Shown: one piece after another, positions 5,911-13,848 of the stretch | Position numbering within the stretch: position 1 is the stretch's first letter | Layout: each line of letters begins with the position of its first letter | Source: Bordetella parapertussis | GTDB taxonomy: Bacteria > Pseudomonadota > Gammaproteobacteria > Burkholderiales > Burkholderiaceae_D | Direction: 5' to 3' | NCBI GenBank assembly: GCA_945883145.1 | Contig: CAMCXB010000052.1 | Coordinates: 1-16,798 of the forward strand | DNA: 16,798 nucleotides | Notes under the pieces: generated by a model | Database searches by the model: none | Told to the model about the DNA's origin: nothing | Seen by the model: the letters and a program-made list of their open reading frames with translations, nothing else | Made by a program: the position numbers and the translations under genes

Positions 5911-7065
5911 TCATGAACGCATTGTTTTAATAATGAATTTTCCCTGTTCAGAAACAATCACACGATCGCAATCAAATTCTTGTTGATCACTTTCATTTCC
6001 AGGCAAGCTTTGTATAACAATCTCACCTGCATGTCGCAAGTTCTGAATCATTTCCAGTAAATCAGGTTCACGTCCCCATGGAGCACGAATAGCAGACTTC
6101 GGTGTTGCTACCGGTGTGAGTCGCGCTAATTCACGCAAGTCCATAGAGAAGCCCGTAGCTGGTCGCGCACGACCAAATGCTTCTCCTACATGATCATAAC
6201 GACCACCACGTGCTACCGCGTTAGGCAAGCCTGTCACATACAAAGAAAAAGTGGCACCGCTTTCATACTGATAGCCAGATAGATCCGCCAAATCAATCGC
6301 TACCCCATATGTACCGGCTTGATGTGCGAGTGAGGCAAGATCATCTAAGGCAGTGGTAATCTCTTTATGTTGAGGCAAGACACGACGTGCATGTTCAAGC
6401 AGGCTGATGTCGCCATACAAAGTTGGTAGTGCTAGTAAAGCAGCACGAGTTTCTGCACTGAACTGGAGAGTGAATTGCTGTAAAGACGGTAGATCTTTAG
6501 CACGTAGAAGCGCTACGATCTCGCTTTCTAGTCCACGTGTTTTTTCATCATGACGCAAAATGCAACGCACTATCCCTGCATGGCAAAGATCAATCCGCAC
6601 TGCAGTTAATCCTGCCAACCGCAGCGACTCGAGTGCTAGGATTTGAATTTCTGCATCGGCTTCCAAACCTGCATGCCCGTATATTTCAGCACCAATCTGA
6701 AATGGCTCACGGGTGGCATGTAGTCCTGATGGACGCGTATGCAAAACGCTGCCGGCATAACTCAATCGCGTTACGGAAGCACGATTCAAGAGATGCGCAT
6801 CGATACGCGCCACTTGTATGGTCATGTCAGCACGTAAACCCATGCTGCGACCTGATAACTGATCTACCAACTTGAACATGCGCAAATCCATCTCATGATC
6901 AGGAACGGGCACGAGCGAATCTAGATACTCAAGCATGGGCGGCATCACGAGTTCATAACCAAACAGACGGAAATTATCTAGCAAGACGCGTCGAAGTTCT
7001 TCGATCTTGCGTGCTTCTGACGGTAAAACGTCTGCAATGTTTTCAGGAAGTAGCCAGTTTGGCAT
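5911..7065 (-). CDS. hisZ: ATP phosphoribosyltransferase regulatory subunit
   Basis: HisZ is a histidyl-tRNA synthetase paralogue that does not charge tRNA. It forms a hetero-octamer with short-form HisG and is needed for the first step of histidine synthesis and its feedback inhibition. The 384-residue protein shows class II synthetase core elements: FKLVDQLSGRSMGLRADMT (64-82), the motif-2-like LSYAGSVLHTRPSGLHATREPFQIGAEIYG (101-130), and GGRYDHVGEAFGRARPATGFSMDLREL (287-313). The HisS signature LVRGLDYY is replaced by DLSGYQYESGATFSLY (261-276), and the C-terminal anticodon-binding domain is missing, as expected of HisZ. Start MPNWLLPENI is the usual HisZ N-terminus; no clear Shine-Dalgarno. 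hisG is not in the window. It is packed seven bases after the DUF2065 gene and 15 before purA. A true HisS lies about 7.4 kb upstream in the same cluster. Confidence 0.96.
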   Translation of the reverse strand: MPNWLLPENIADVLPSEARKIEELRRVLLDNFRLFGYELVMPPMLEYLDSLVPVPDHEMDLRMFKLVDQLSGRSMGLRADMTIQVARIDAHLLNRASVTRLSYAGSVLHTRPSGLHATREPFQIGAEIYGHAGLEADAEIQILALESLRLAGLTAVRIDLCHAGIVRCILRHDEKTRGLESEIVALLRAKDLPSLQQFTLQFSAETRAALLALPTLYGDISLLEHARRVLPQHKEITTALDDLASLAHQAGTYGVAIDLADLSGYQYESGATFSLYVTGLPNAVARGGRYDHVGEAFGRARPATGFSMDLRELARLTPVATPKSAIRAPWGREPDLLEMIQNLRHAGEIVIQSLPGNESDQQEFDCDRVIVSEQGKFIIKTMRS

Positions 7066-7072
7066 AGTGATA

Positions 7073-7273
7073 TCAGGCGTCAGCGAAATAAATTCGACTC
7101 AAAAGCAAGAGGATACCGCAGAGCAACGCAACAAGTCCGAAAAAACGGATTTGTCCGTTCGACATTTGAGCAATATGAAGAAAGGCTTTACGCCATTGTT
7201 CTGGATAGAGAAACGGCATTAAACCCTCGAGGACGAAAAACAGCCCGAGGGCAACCAGTAGAGAAAATGCCAC
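7073..7273 (-). CDS. DUF2065 small membrane protein (YjeT-like)
   Basis: The product has 66 residues with two hydrophobic segments (about 3-21 and 43-60) joined by FLYPEQWRKAFLHIAQMSNGQIRFFG. This layout, including the P-x-x-W-R and the ending LLSRIYF, is the DUF2065/YjeT family found next to hflC and purA in many proteobacteria. Function is unknown. The position suggests an inner-membrane partner of the HflKC-FtsH complex, but that is inference. The start is a GTG at 7271-7273, supported by AGGA five bases upstream. It lies 11 bases after hflC and seven before hisZ, so it is translated from the same message. Confidence 0.9.
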   Translation of the reverse strand: MAFSLLVALGLFFVLEGLMPFLYPEQWRKAFLHIAQMSNGQIRFFGLVALLCGILLLLSRIYFADA

Positions 7274-7284
7274 GAGTGTCCTGC

Positions 7285-8163
7285 TTATTTACGGGCGCCG
7301 CCAGGACCCTTGAAGTATTTTAGGAACTCTGAATTGGGATCAACCAACAAGACATCGCTACGTGTTTTAAAACTCTCTTTATAAGCCTCTAAACTACGGG
7401 AGAATTTATAAAACTCAGGACTTTGTCCAAAGGCTTTTGAATAAATCGCCGCTGCTTTAGCATCGCCATCACCTCGAATCGCTTCTGCATCACGATACGC
7501 TTCTGCGAGGATAACGGTACGTTGACGATCTGCATCTGCGCGAATTTTTTCAGACTCAGCAGAACCAGTTGATCTTAATTCATTGGCCACGCGAGCACGT
7601 TCAGATTTCATACGCTCGTAAACTGAGTTATTAATCTGTTCAACATAGTCGACACGCTTTAGACGCACATCAATGATCTCGCCACCAATTTGTTTGGCTT
7701 CTTCAGCGACTTTGGCACGAATCGCATTCATGACTTTACCGCGCTCACCAGAAATCACTTCACGCACAGTATGTTTGGTTATTTCATCATTTAGTGCTGC
7801 TTTAATAATTTGCGCCATACGATCTTGCGCACGTCGCTCATCACCACCGAAGCTAATGAAATACAACCGTGGATCGACAATACGCCACTTAACGAAAGCA
7901 TCGACCAAGATGTTTTTCTTTTCTGCTGTGATGAAACGATCTGGCTCTGGCGTATCCAAAGTCAAAATACGTTTATCAAGAAAGAGTACATTTTGAAAAG
8001 GTGGTGGTAATTTGAAGTGCAAGCCAGGCTCACTGATGACTTGCTTGACTTCACCCAATGCAAACACAATGGCGTACTGCTTTTGATCCACCACAAATAA
8101 CGTGGACATAAAAATAAATAGGGCAATCAGCGCAGCTATTGCATAAGAAACTAAACGGTTCAT
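7285..8163 (-). CDS. hflC: HflC, FtsH protease modulator
   Basis: HflC is an SPFH/prohibitin-family inner-membrane protein that assembles with HflK into a large periplasmic-facing cage around the AAA protease FtsH, controlling access of membrane substrates. The 292-residue protein has one N-terminal membrane anchor (about 5-25), then VVDQKQYAIVFALGEVKQVISEPGLHFKLP (24-53), an SPFH domain with DERRAQDRMAQIIKAALNDEI, and a long charged helical section rich in ERARVANELRSTGSAESEKIRADADRQ. It ends PNSEFLKYFKG. The ATG overlaps the hflK stop codon by one base (TAATG), so translation is probably coupled and the two subunits made in balanced amounts. Length and motifs are normal. Confidence 0.96.
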   Translation of the reverse strand: MNRLVSYAIAALIALFIFMSTLFVVDQKQYAIVFALGEVKQVISEPGLHFKLPPPFQNVLFLDKRILTLDTPEPDRFITAEKKNILVDAFVKWRIVDPRLYFISFGGDERRAQDRMAQIIKAALNDEITKHTVREVISGERGKVMNAIRAKVAEEAKQIGGEIIDVRLKRVDYVEQINNSVYERMKSERARVANELRSTGSAESEKIRADADRQRTVILAEAYRDAEAIRGDGDAKAAAIYSKAFGQSPEFYKFSRSLEAYKESFKTRSDVLLVDPNSEFLKYFKGPGGARK

Positions 8164-9455
8164 TATCGGGTCTCCCGATCACGTAAACTACGAGCATCGC
8201 GGTTGCGATCGAATGGACGACTCACCTCAGGACTGACTTCAGCAGGAGCAGTCTGTGCAGGAGCGGTAAAGGCTGCGGCTGATTCAGCAGCAGTCTGTGC
8301 AATCAACTTATCGAGTGGCAGGTAAATCATACTGTTATTATTTTTTGCATCCACCATCACTTTAGTTGTGCTGGCAAAAATTTGTTGCATTGCCTCGATA
8401 TACATACGATCACGCATAATCGCTGGAGCTTTTTGATATTCCACTAAAATTCTTGAAAAACGATTTGTTTCACCTTGCGCATTGGCGATCACACTTGAAC
8501 GATAACCTTCTGACTCTTGCATGAGTCTGGAAGCAGCGCCACGTGCTTTAGGCACGACATCATTAGCGTAAGCTTGACCTTCATTTTTCTGACGTTCTCT
8601 GTCTTGCCCTGCTTTGACTGCATCATCAAAGGACGCTTGAACTTGTTCAGGCGGCTGTACACCTTGCATAGTGACATTAGTCACTAATACACCTATACGA
8701 TACTTATCGAGAGTTTGTTGCATGAGCGCGCTGGTGTCGTAAGCGACTTTTTCACGCCCTTCATAGAGCACAAAGTCCATTTTACTTTTACCTACGATTT
8801 CACGAATCGCTGTTTCAGCAACTTGCTTAACCGTTTCTTCTTGATCACGATTATTGAATATCCACTCTGAAGCATTCTTGAGTCTGTACTGCACAGCGAA
8901 TTGAATATCGATAATGTTTTCATCATCTGTCAGCATGAGCGATTCGCGTGGCATTTTATTACGCACGTTATTGCGATAACCTACTTCTACGGTACGCACC
9001 TGAGATAAATTCACTACCTCATGGGACTGTATCGGATAAGGCCAGCGCCAGTTAAAGCCTGGTGCAGCTGAATGACTGTATTTACCAAAACTCATTACAA
9101 CCGCAGTTTGACCTTCTTGTACGATAAAAAATCCACTGACTAACCACAGGAATAAGACTACAGCCGCTATCACACCAGCGCCTATACCAGCACCGCGTGC
9201 ATCGGGCAAACCTCCACCGCTACCACCATCACCACCTCGGCCACCACCTTGTTTACCAAATAATTTATTTAGACTTTGGTTGAAGTCACGCCATAGTTGA
9301 TCGAGATCAGGCGGTCCGTCTAAAGGTTTTTTACCACCGCTAGGACGTTGCTCTGGTTGTTGTTCATTTTCTTTATTATCTTGTGCGCCTTTACCCCAAC
9401 GAGGATCGTTGAGAGAAAATTTAACGCCTAATTTTTTGATCAATGATGCAAGCAT
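8163..9455 (-). CDS. hflK: HflK, FtsH protease modulator
   Basis: HflK is the partner of HflC in the FtsH-associated SPFH complex. The 430-residue protein begins with a cytoplasmic segment containing SLNDPRWGKG (14-23), typical of HflK, followed by a Gly-rich stretch (about 70-82). The membrane helix is about 91-112 (GIGAGVIAAVVLFLWLVSGFF), then VQEGQTAVVMSFGKY leads into the SPFH domain with LMLTDDENIIDIQFAVQYRL. After a charged coiled region, the C-terminus (after about 385) is an Ala/Pro-rich, then Arg/Asp-rich tail that is probably disordered. The ATG at 9455 lacks a good Shine-Dalgarno, but no better in-frame start precedes the conserved NDPRW motif. The gap of 133 bases to hflX could hold an internal promoter; I see no strong one. 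Confidence 0.95.
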   Translation of the reverse strand: MLASLIKKLGVKFSLNDPRWGKGAQDNKENEQQPEQRPSGGKKPLDGPPDLDQLWRDFNQSLNKLFGKQGGGRGGDGGSGGGLPDARGAGIGAGVIAAVVLFLWLVSGFFIVQEGQTAVVMSFGKYSHSAAPGFNWRWPYPIQSHEVVNLSQVRTVEVGYRNNVRNKMPRESLMLTDDENIIDIQFAVQYRLKNASEWIFNNRDQEETVKQVAETAIREIVGKSKMDFVLYEGREKVAYDTSALMQQTLDKYRIGVLVTNVTMQGVQPPEQVQASFDDAVKAGQDRERQKNEGQAYANDVVPKARGAASRLMQESEGYRSSVIANAQGETNRFSRILVEYQKAPAIMRDRMYIEAMQQIFASTTKVMVDAKNNNSMIYLPLDKLIAQTAAESAAAFTAPAQTAPAEVSPEVSRPFDRNRDARSLRDRETR

Positions 9456-9588
9456 GCTATGGCGTTCCGGCTAGAAGGTGTGGTTGCAATTAGAAAAATT
9501 TGTTTACGCTATATGTTATCAATAGATGAATTTCATCGTTTAAATAAATGAATGATGCAGTTTTTTACTTATTGTTGGATTAAATAAC
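9456..9588. other. hflX-hflK intergenic gap with short palindrome
   Basis: This 133-base gap carries the 13-bp palindrome GATGAATTTCATC at 9525-9537 and AT-rich surroundings, but no terminator and no promoter with both hexamers well matched. Read-through from hfq-hflX into hflK is therefore the simplest view. Confidence 0.35.
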
Positions 9589-10716
9589 TTAATCTAAATA
9601 CTCTTGTGATTCGATCAAGGCAGCTTCGGCAGCAACGGACTCTGACCATGCCCTTGATTGCACACATTCAGCCATTGCTTGACGCAGTAAGTCCATGCCT
9701 GCACCTGTGTGCGCACTCACAAAAACTCTACGAATTTTATCATATTCATCACGTTCGATTGAGGGCGGCAAATCACACTGATCTATCTTATTCCAGACTA
9801 AAATTTGTGGAATGTTATCTGCACCAATCTCTTTTAAAACTGCATTAACTTGCTCTATTTGTTCAGTTCTGACCGAGCTCGACGCATCCACCACATGCAG
9901 TAAAACATCAGCATGAATAGTTTCTTCTAGTGTGGCACGAAATGCAGCAACGAGTTGTGTCGGCAAATCTCGGATGAAACCAACGGTATCAGACAACACG
10001 ATGCTGCCTGCCTCGCCTAAATGCACACGACGTGAGGTGGTGTCTAAGGTTGCAAATAGCTGATTTGCTGCATACACACCAGCTTTGGTCAGGCTATTGA
10101 ATAAAGTTGATTTGCCTGCGTTGGTATAGCCCACCAAGGATATTGAAAAAGTATGATTTCGATTACGGGCACGGCGTTGTGTATGGCGCTGGCGTTGTAG
10201 TTTGTCTAAGCGCCCTCTAAGCGCTTTCACCCGCTCACCTATTAATCGGCGGTCGGTTTCCAATTGGGTCTCACCCGGTCCGCGCAGACCAATCCCGCCT
10301 TTTTGACGCTCAAGGTGGGTCCAACCACGAATTAGACGGGTAGCCAAATGCTGCAGTTGGGCGAGCTCGACTTGAACCTTACCTTCATGGCTCTGGGCGC
10401 GCTGTGCAAAAATGTCCAGAATCAGGCTGGTTCGGTCGATGACTCTCACCTTGAGATGACGCTCAAGATTGCGCTGCTGAGCTGGGGAGAGAGCGTGATT
10501 AAAAATAACCAATTCGAGGTCAAGATCGGCGATGGCATCGCCAATTTCATCAGCCTTACCTGAGCCCACAAATAAAGCGGCATCAGGACTGCTACGACGG
10601 CCAGTCACACTCACAATAGGCTGGGCTCCTGCAGTTGTAGACAGGAGCGCCAGCTCTTCTAGACTGGCTAGAAAATCGCCTTTACCAAAATCGACACCTA
10701 CTAAAGCTGCCCGCAT
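9589..10716 (-). CDS. hflX: GTPase HflX, ribosome-splitting factor
   Basis: HflX is an Obg-family GTPase that binds the 50S subunit and splits stalled ribosomes, notably under heat stress. The 375-residue protein has the N-terminal HflX domain (1-130), a linker with the signature GGIGLRGPGETQLETDRR (140-157), and an Arg/Lys-rich helix (158-187). A G domain follows: G1 GYTNAGKS (196-203), G3 DTVGF (243-247) and G4 NKID (309-312). I place the start at the ATG 10714-10716. It is one codon inside a TTG, and the strong GAGGGA lies five to six bases before it. It follows hfq after about 40 bases, the conserved hfq-hflX order, so the two are co-transcribed. Despite the name, it is not thought to regulate HflKC directly. 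Confidence 0.96.
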   Translation of the reverse strand: MRAALVGVDFGKGDFLASLEELALLSTTAGAQPIVSVTGRRSSPDAALFVGSGKADEIGDAIADLDLELVIFNHALSPAQQRNLERHLKVRVIDRTSLILDIFAQRAQSHEGKVQVELAQLQHLATRLIRGWTHLERQKGGIGLRGPGETQLETDRRLIGERVKALRGRLDKLQRQRHTQRRARNRNHTFSISLVGYTNAGKSTLFNSLTKAGVYAANQLFATLDTTSRRVHLGEAGSIVLSDTVGFIRDLPTQLVAAFRATLEETIHADVLLHVVDASSSVRTEQIEQVNAVLKEIGADNIPQILVWNKIDQCDLPPSIERDEYDKIRRVFVSAHTGAGMDLLRQAMAECVQSRAWSESVAAEAALIESQEYLD

Positions 10717-10755
10717 CAAAATCCCTCACAAAGGGGAATTTGAACCGACAGCCTG

Positions 10756-10992
10756 TTAGGCCGATTCAGGGTCTTGTTGCAGGTTGACTGCACGTGCAGG
10801 GACGACAGTAGAAATAGCGTGTTTGTATACCATTTGGGTAACGGTATTGCGGAGTAAAACCACGTATTGATCGAAAGACTCAACATGCCCTTGTAACTTA
10901 ATGCCATTTACGAGGTAAATGGATACAGGAACATGTTCTTTTCGTAACGCATTTAAAAACGGGTCTTGTAAGAGTTGCCCTTTATTGCTCAT
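10756..10992 (-). CDS. hfq: RNA chaperone Hfq
   Basis: Hfq forms a hexameric Sm ring that pairs small RNAs with mRNAs. The 78-residue protein contains the conserved LQDPFLNALR opening, Sm1 PVSIYLVNGIKLQGHVESFDQYVVLL (22-47) and Sm2 with YKHA (56-59). Those residues line the proximal uridine-binding pore, with Gln9 also present. Distal-face Tyr26 and Leu33 are in place. The rim patch is R17-K18-E19-H20, where enterobacterial Hfq has RRER, so its positive charge is reduced. The C-terminal tail is very short. Start ATG 10992 has GGAG five bases upstream. It is preceded by a 144-base gap with a perfect palindrome that may contain its promoter or control site. It is followed by hflX. Confidence 0.98.
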   Translation of the reverse strand: MSNKGQLLQDPFLNALRKEHVPVSIYLVNGIKLQGHVESFDQYVVLLRNTVTQMVYKHAISTVVPARAVNLQQDPESA

Positions 10993-11034
10993 GGAGGCTC
11001 CGTATTGTTGTCAGATTTACAGATAGGTTGGGGG

Positions 11035-11056
11035 GATACTTGAAATTTCAAGTATC
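11035..11056. promoter_or_regulatory. Perfect 22-bp palindrome between der and hfq
   Basis: GATACTTGAAA (11035-11045) is followed directly by its exact reverse complement TTTCAAGTATC (11046-11056). It lies 43 bases upstream of the hfq start. On the minus strand it is followed by a run of C, not U, so it is not a terminator for der. A TTTACA sequence upstream on the minus strand could serve as a -35, with GATACT in the palindrome as a poorly spaced -10 (19 bases). An operator over the hfq promoter, or an mRNA hairpin, are both possible. Confidence 0.5.
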
Positions 11057-11136
11057 AAAAACGACTTGTCTTGAATGTAAACGATTTTTGCATAGCCTGG
11101 CAAACTCACCGACAAAATTCAGCATTTATCGCTAGA

Positions 11137-12474
11137 TTATCCCTCTTTAGAGAAAGGGTTCTTGCCAGATCGCAATTCAATTCTCAAGGGCGTACCGACT
11201 AAGGCAAATGTATCCCGAAAGTGTTTCTCAAGAAATCGTTTGTAATTAGCATCAATCGCATCAAGCGCATTGCCGTGTATGACAATGATGGGGGGATTTT
11301 GTCCACCTTGATGTGCGTAACGCAACTTAGGTCGAATTGAACCTTTACGCCTAGGCTGTTGATGATCCACTGCTTCTTGTAAAGCACGCGTTAATTGTGG
11401 CGTTGGTAACTTTGCCATCGCAGCAGCATAAGCAGCATCAACAGACTTCATCAACAAAGTGACGCCGGTTGATTTAAGCGCAGAAATATAATGAAATTGC
11501 GCAAACGATAGAAAACTTAATTTACGATCGATATCCATTTTAATTTCATCGCGACGATCTGACGTCAATCCATCCCATTTATTTACTCCCACTACTAAGG
11601 CTCGTCCAGATTCAAGTACGAAGCCTGCAATGTGAGCGTCTTGTTCTGATATATCTTGTTGCGCATCGAGTAAGAGCACAACCACATTAGCTTCAGAGAT
11701 GGATTGCAAGGTCTTTACAACGGAAAATTTTTCTATCGCTTCAAATACTTTGCCACGACGACGTATGCCCGCTGTGTCTATCAAAGTGTAGTGACGATCA
11801 TTTCTTTCAAACGGAATTTCTATAGAGTCACGTGTAGTTCCAGGCATGTCAAATGCAATCACACGCTCTTCGCCTAGCAAGGTATTGACTAAGGTAGATT
11901 TACCTACATTCGGTCTGCCAACGATAGCGATTTTTGTACCGAATATTTTTTCTTCTGTCTCTTCTAATTCAGGTTTTTGTGACAGAGCTTTATCGAGCGC
12001 CTCTTCAACTAAATCAGCAACGCCATCACCATGTGCTGCTGAAATAACGTAGGGATCGCCTAAACCTAATTCATAAAAATCAGCGGTTACTGAGGTGTAC
12101 TTCATACCCTCAGATTTATTCACGACCAACATGACTGAACGTCCTGATTTACGCAAAAAATCCGTAATAGTTTTGTCATGCGGTGTCAGTCCTTGACGAC
12201 CATCTACAAGAAAGATCACGACATCAGCTTCAGCAACCGCTTGTTTGGTTTGCTTAGCCATTTCATGCATGATGCCGACCTTTGCTACCGGTTCAAAACC
12301 ACCGGTATCAATCACTAAGAAAGGTCGCTCACCTACTCTACCTTCACCATAGTGACGGTCGCGCGTAAGCCCGGGAATATCAGCCACTAAGGCATCCCGT
12401 GAACGCGTGAGACGATTAAACAAGGTGGACTTCCCGACATTGGGTCGACCTACCAAAGCAATTACCGGCTTCAT
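11137..12474 (-). CDS. der: Ribosome biogenesis GTPase Der (EngA)
   Basis: Der is an essential GTPase with two G domains in tandem that assists late assembly of the 50S subunit. In this 445-residue protein the first G domain has GRPNVGKS (9-16), the switch segment IPGLTRDR (33-40), DTGGF (56-60) and NKSEG (119-123; a betaproteobacterial-type G4 in place of NKxD). The second has GRPNVGKS (186-193), MPGTTRDS, DTAGIRRRG and NKWDG. The C-terminal KH-like domain includes RRKGSIRPKLRYAHQGGQNPP and ends GKNPFSKEG. The ATG at 12474 is preceded by TGGAAAAAAG. A probable terminator separates it from bamB, so it likely starts a new unit running into hfq. Length is normal. Confidence 0.97.
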   Translation of the reverse strand: MKPVIALVGRPNVGKSTLFNRLTRSRDALVADIPGLTRDRHYGEGRVGERPFLVIDTGGFEPVAKVGIMHEMAKQTKQAVAEADVVIFLVDGRQGLTPHDKTITDFLRKSGRSVMLVVNKSEGMKYTSVTADFYELGLGDPYVISAAHGDGVADLVEEALDKALSQKPELEETEEKIFGTKIAIVGRPNVGKSTLVNTLLGEERVIAFDMPGTTRDSIEIPFERNDRHYTLIDTAGIRRRGKVFEAIEKFSVVKTLQSISEANVVVLLLDAQQDISEQDAHIAGFVLESGRALVVGVNKWDGLTSDRRDEIKMDIDRKLSFLSFAQFHYISALKSTGVTLLMKSVDAAYAAAMAKLPTPQLTRALQEAVDHQQPRRKGSIRPKLRYAHQGGQNPPIIVIHGNALDAIDANYKRFLEKHFRDTFALVGTPLRIELRSGKNPFSKEG

Positions 12475-12692
12475 CTTTTTTCCAGAAAATTAACTCTATC
12501 CACTGCGTCTCAGTGAACGGTTTATTAAGTCATTAATTGAAGAATGCTAGACATGCGAATTAACATCTTTCATTCACATGACGACGTGTCCTAGTGATGG
12601 GTGCGAAAGAATACGCAAATAAAATAGCGCTAACTCACAAACAGCACTATTATTAAATTTATCTGTGCGGTTTTATTTTTATATAACTAGAA
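12475..12692. other. bamB-der intergenic region
   Basis: These 218 bases hold a probable terminator next to bamB (12617-12651). A further 140 bases on the der side have no hexamer pair that I would call with confidence. A small inverted repeat CACTG-CGTCT-CAGTG lies about 25 bases before der. Confidence 0.5.
12617..12651 (-). terminator. Probable terminator downstream of bamB
   Basis: On the minus strand AATAGTGCT (12643-12651) can pair with AGCGCTATT (12623-12631) across 11 bases, giving nine pairs with one G-U. The stem is followed by TTTTATTT. It begins about 41 bases after the bamB stop codon. The long loop and interrupted U-tract make it moderate. Confidence 0.5.
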
Positions 12693-13832
12693 TCAGTCTG
12701 CCGACAGCGCTACGATTTTCCCGCCTGACGTTTGAACAATCAATAAAGAGCTTGCGATCAAAGGTCTAGCTTTTATTGCACTGCCATCGGTGGATAAACG
12801 TGCCAACATAGCGCCATCTTCACGCGATAAGAAATGTAAATAACCCTCTTTATCACCTACGACAACAGCACGAGAAAATGAAACTGGTGCAGACAATCCA
12901 CGCCAAGTCAAACTCGCATTACGCCATTGGCTTGCACCGTTAGGGCGAGCAAATGCTTGCACATTACCGCGTTCATCCGCTGCAAATACAAAACGTTCAT
13001 CAATACCAGGTCCTACTTCAGCAGAGAGTTCACGCGCCCAACGTAATGCACCGTTACCTACATCAGCACATGCAATTCGTCCTTGGTAACTTGTGGCGCA
13101 AATATCCTTACCTATAAGCGCTGGGGTGCCAGACAAATCCACTACGCGCTCTAATTCTGTAGCACCGCGCGGTTCAGCAATCGATGACTCCCAGCGTGGT
13201 ACACCGGTACCAACAGACAACGCTAACAAACGTCCTGCAGGCAAGGCCACATAGACAGTGTCATCCGCAATGACGATGCCAGGTGCAGCTTGTAATGCCA
13301 ATGAAGGAGCGGGACGTTGAACAAACCAGCGTCTAGCACCAGTTTCAGAGTCCAAGGCCAAAATACGATTATCTAAGCTACGCACAACAACGACACCACG
13401 ACCGACTGCAGGTGAGGAAAGAATTTGGCTTGATGCTTGCGCTTTCCAACGACTCTTACCATTGTTTGCATCAAAGGCTAATACCGCACCATCTTGTGCA
13501 CCAACGACTACTGTTTTACCGTCTGAACCTACTCCAGCTGTTAGTGCCGCACCTGCACTAATACGCCATAGTGTTTTTCCATTGCTCGCATCAATACAAG
13601 CGACGGTACCTTCCGTACTAGCTACAAATAATTTATCGCCAACTAACACTGGAGAGAGTACATACACATTGGATTTACCAACTTCAGCGGTCCATAAAAT
13701 ACGAACTGCCATGGTGGTTTTAAAATCTACCAATTCAGCCGCAACATTACGCGGCGCTTTCGACGAAAACGGATTACACGCAGTCAGTAAAACAGTAGAC
13801 GCGACGAGAATGATTTTTGAAATGTTGTACAT
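12693..13832 (-). CDS. bamB: Outer-membrane assembly lipoprotein BamB
   Basis: BamB is the beta-propeller lipoprotein of the BAM complex that inserts outer-membrane beta barrels. With the start at 13832 the protein has 379 residues. It has a lipoprotein signal peptide MYNISKIILVASTVLLTAC with lipobox LTAC and acylated Cys19. The next residue is Asn, not Asp, as expected for sorting to the outer membrane. The rest consists of repeated propeller blades with GDKLFVASTEGTVACIDASNGKTLWR-type PQQ repeats (AfDANNGKSRWK, ALDSETGARRWF, and so on). An in-frame ATG 14 codons upstream (13874) would put 14 polar residues before the signal and overlap yfgM, so I rejected it. The chosen ATG lies 16 bases after the yfgM stop. 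yfgM-bamB is a conserved pair. Confidence 0.95.
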   Translation of the reverse strand: MYNISKIILVASTVLLTACNPFSSKAPRNVAAELVDFKTTMAVRILWTAEVGKSNVYVLSPVLVGDKLFVASTEGTVACIDASNGKTLWRISAGAALTAGVGSDGKTVVVGAQDGAVLAFDANNGKSRWKAQASSQILSSPAVGRGVVVVRSLDNRILALDSETGARRWFVQRPAPSLALQAAPGIVIADDTVYVALPAGRLLALSVGTGVPRWESSIAEPRGATELERVVDLSGTPALIGKDICATSYQGRIACADVGNGALRWARELSAEVGPGIDERFVFAADERGNVQAFARPNGASQWRNASLTWRGLSAPVSFSRAVVVGDKEGYLHFLSREDGAMLARLSTDGSAIKARPLIASSLLIVQTSGGKIVALSAD

Positions 13833-13848
13833 ATTTAATCTTTCATAC

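Noticed and set aside
10532..10759. Plus-strand open frames within hflX and other housekeeping genes
   Set aside because: They are shadows of well-supported minus-strand genes, with no recognisable motifs or ribosome sites.
10982..10992. Hairpin GGAG-C-CTCC over the hfq ribosome site
   Set aside because: A one-base loop cannot form; the symmetry is probably incidental.
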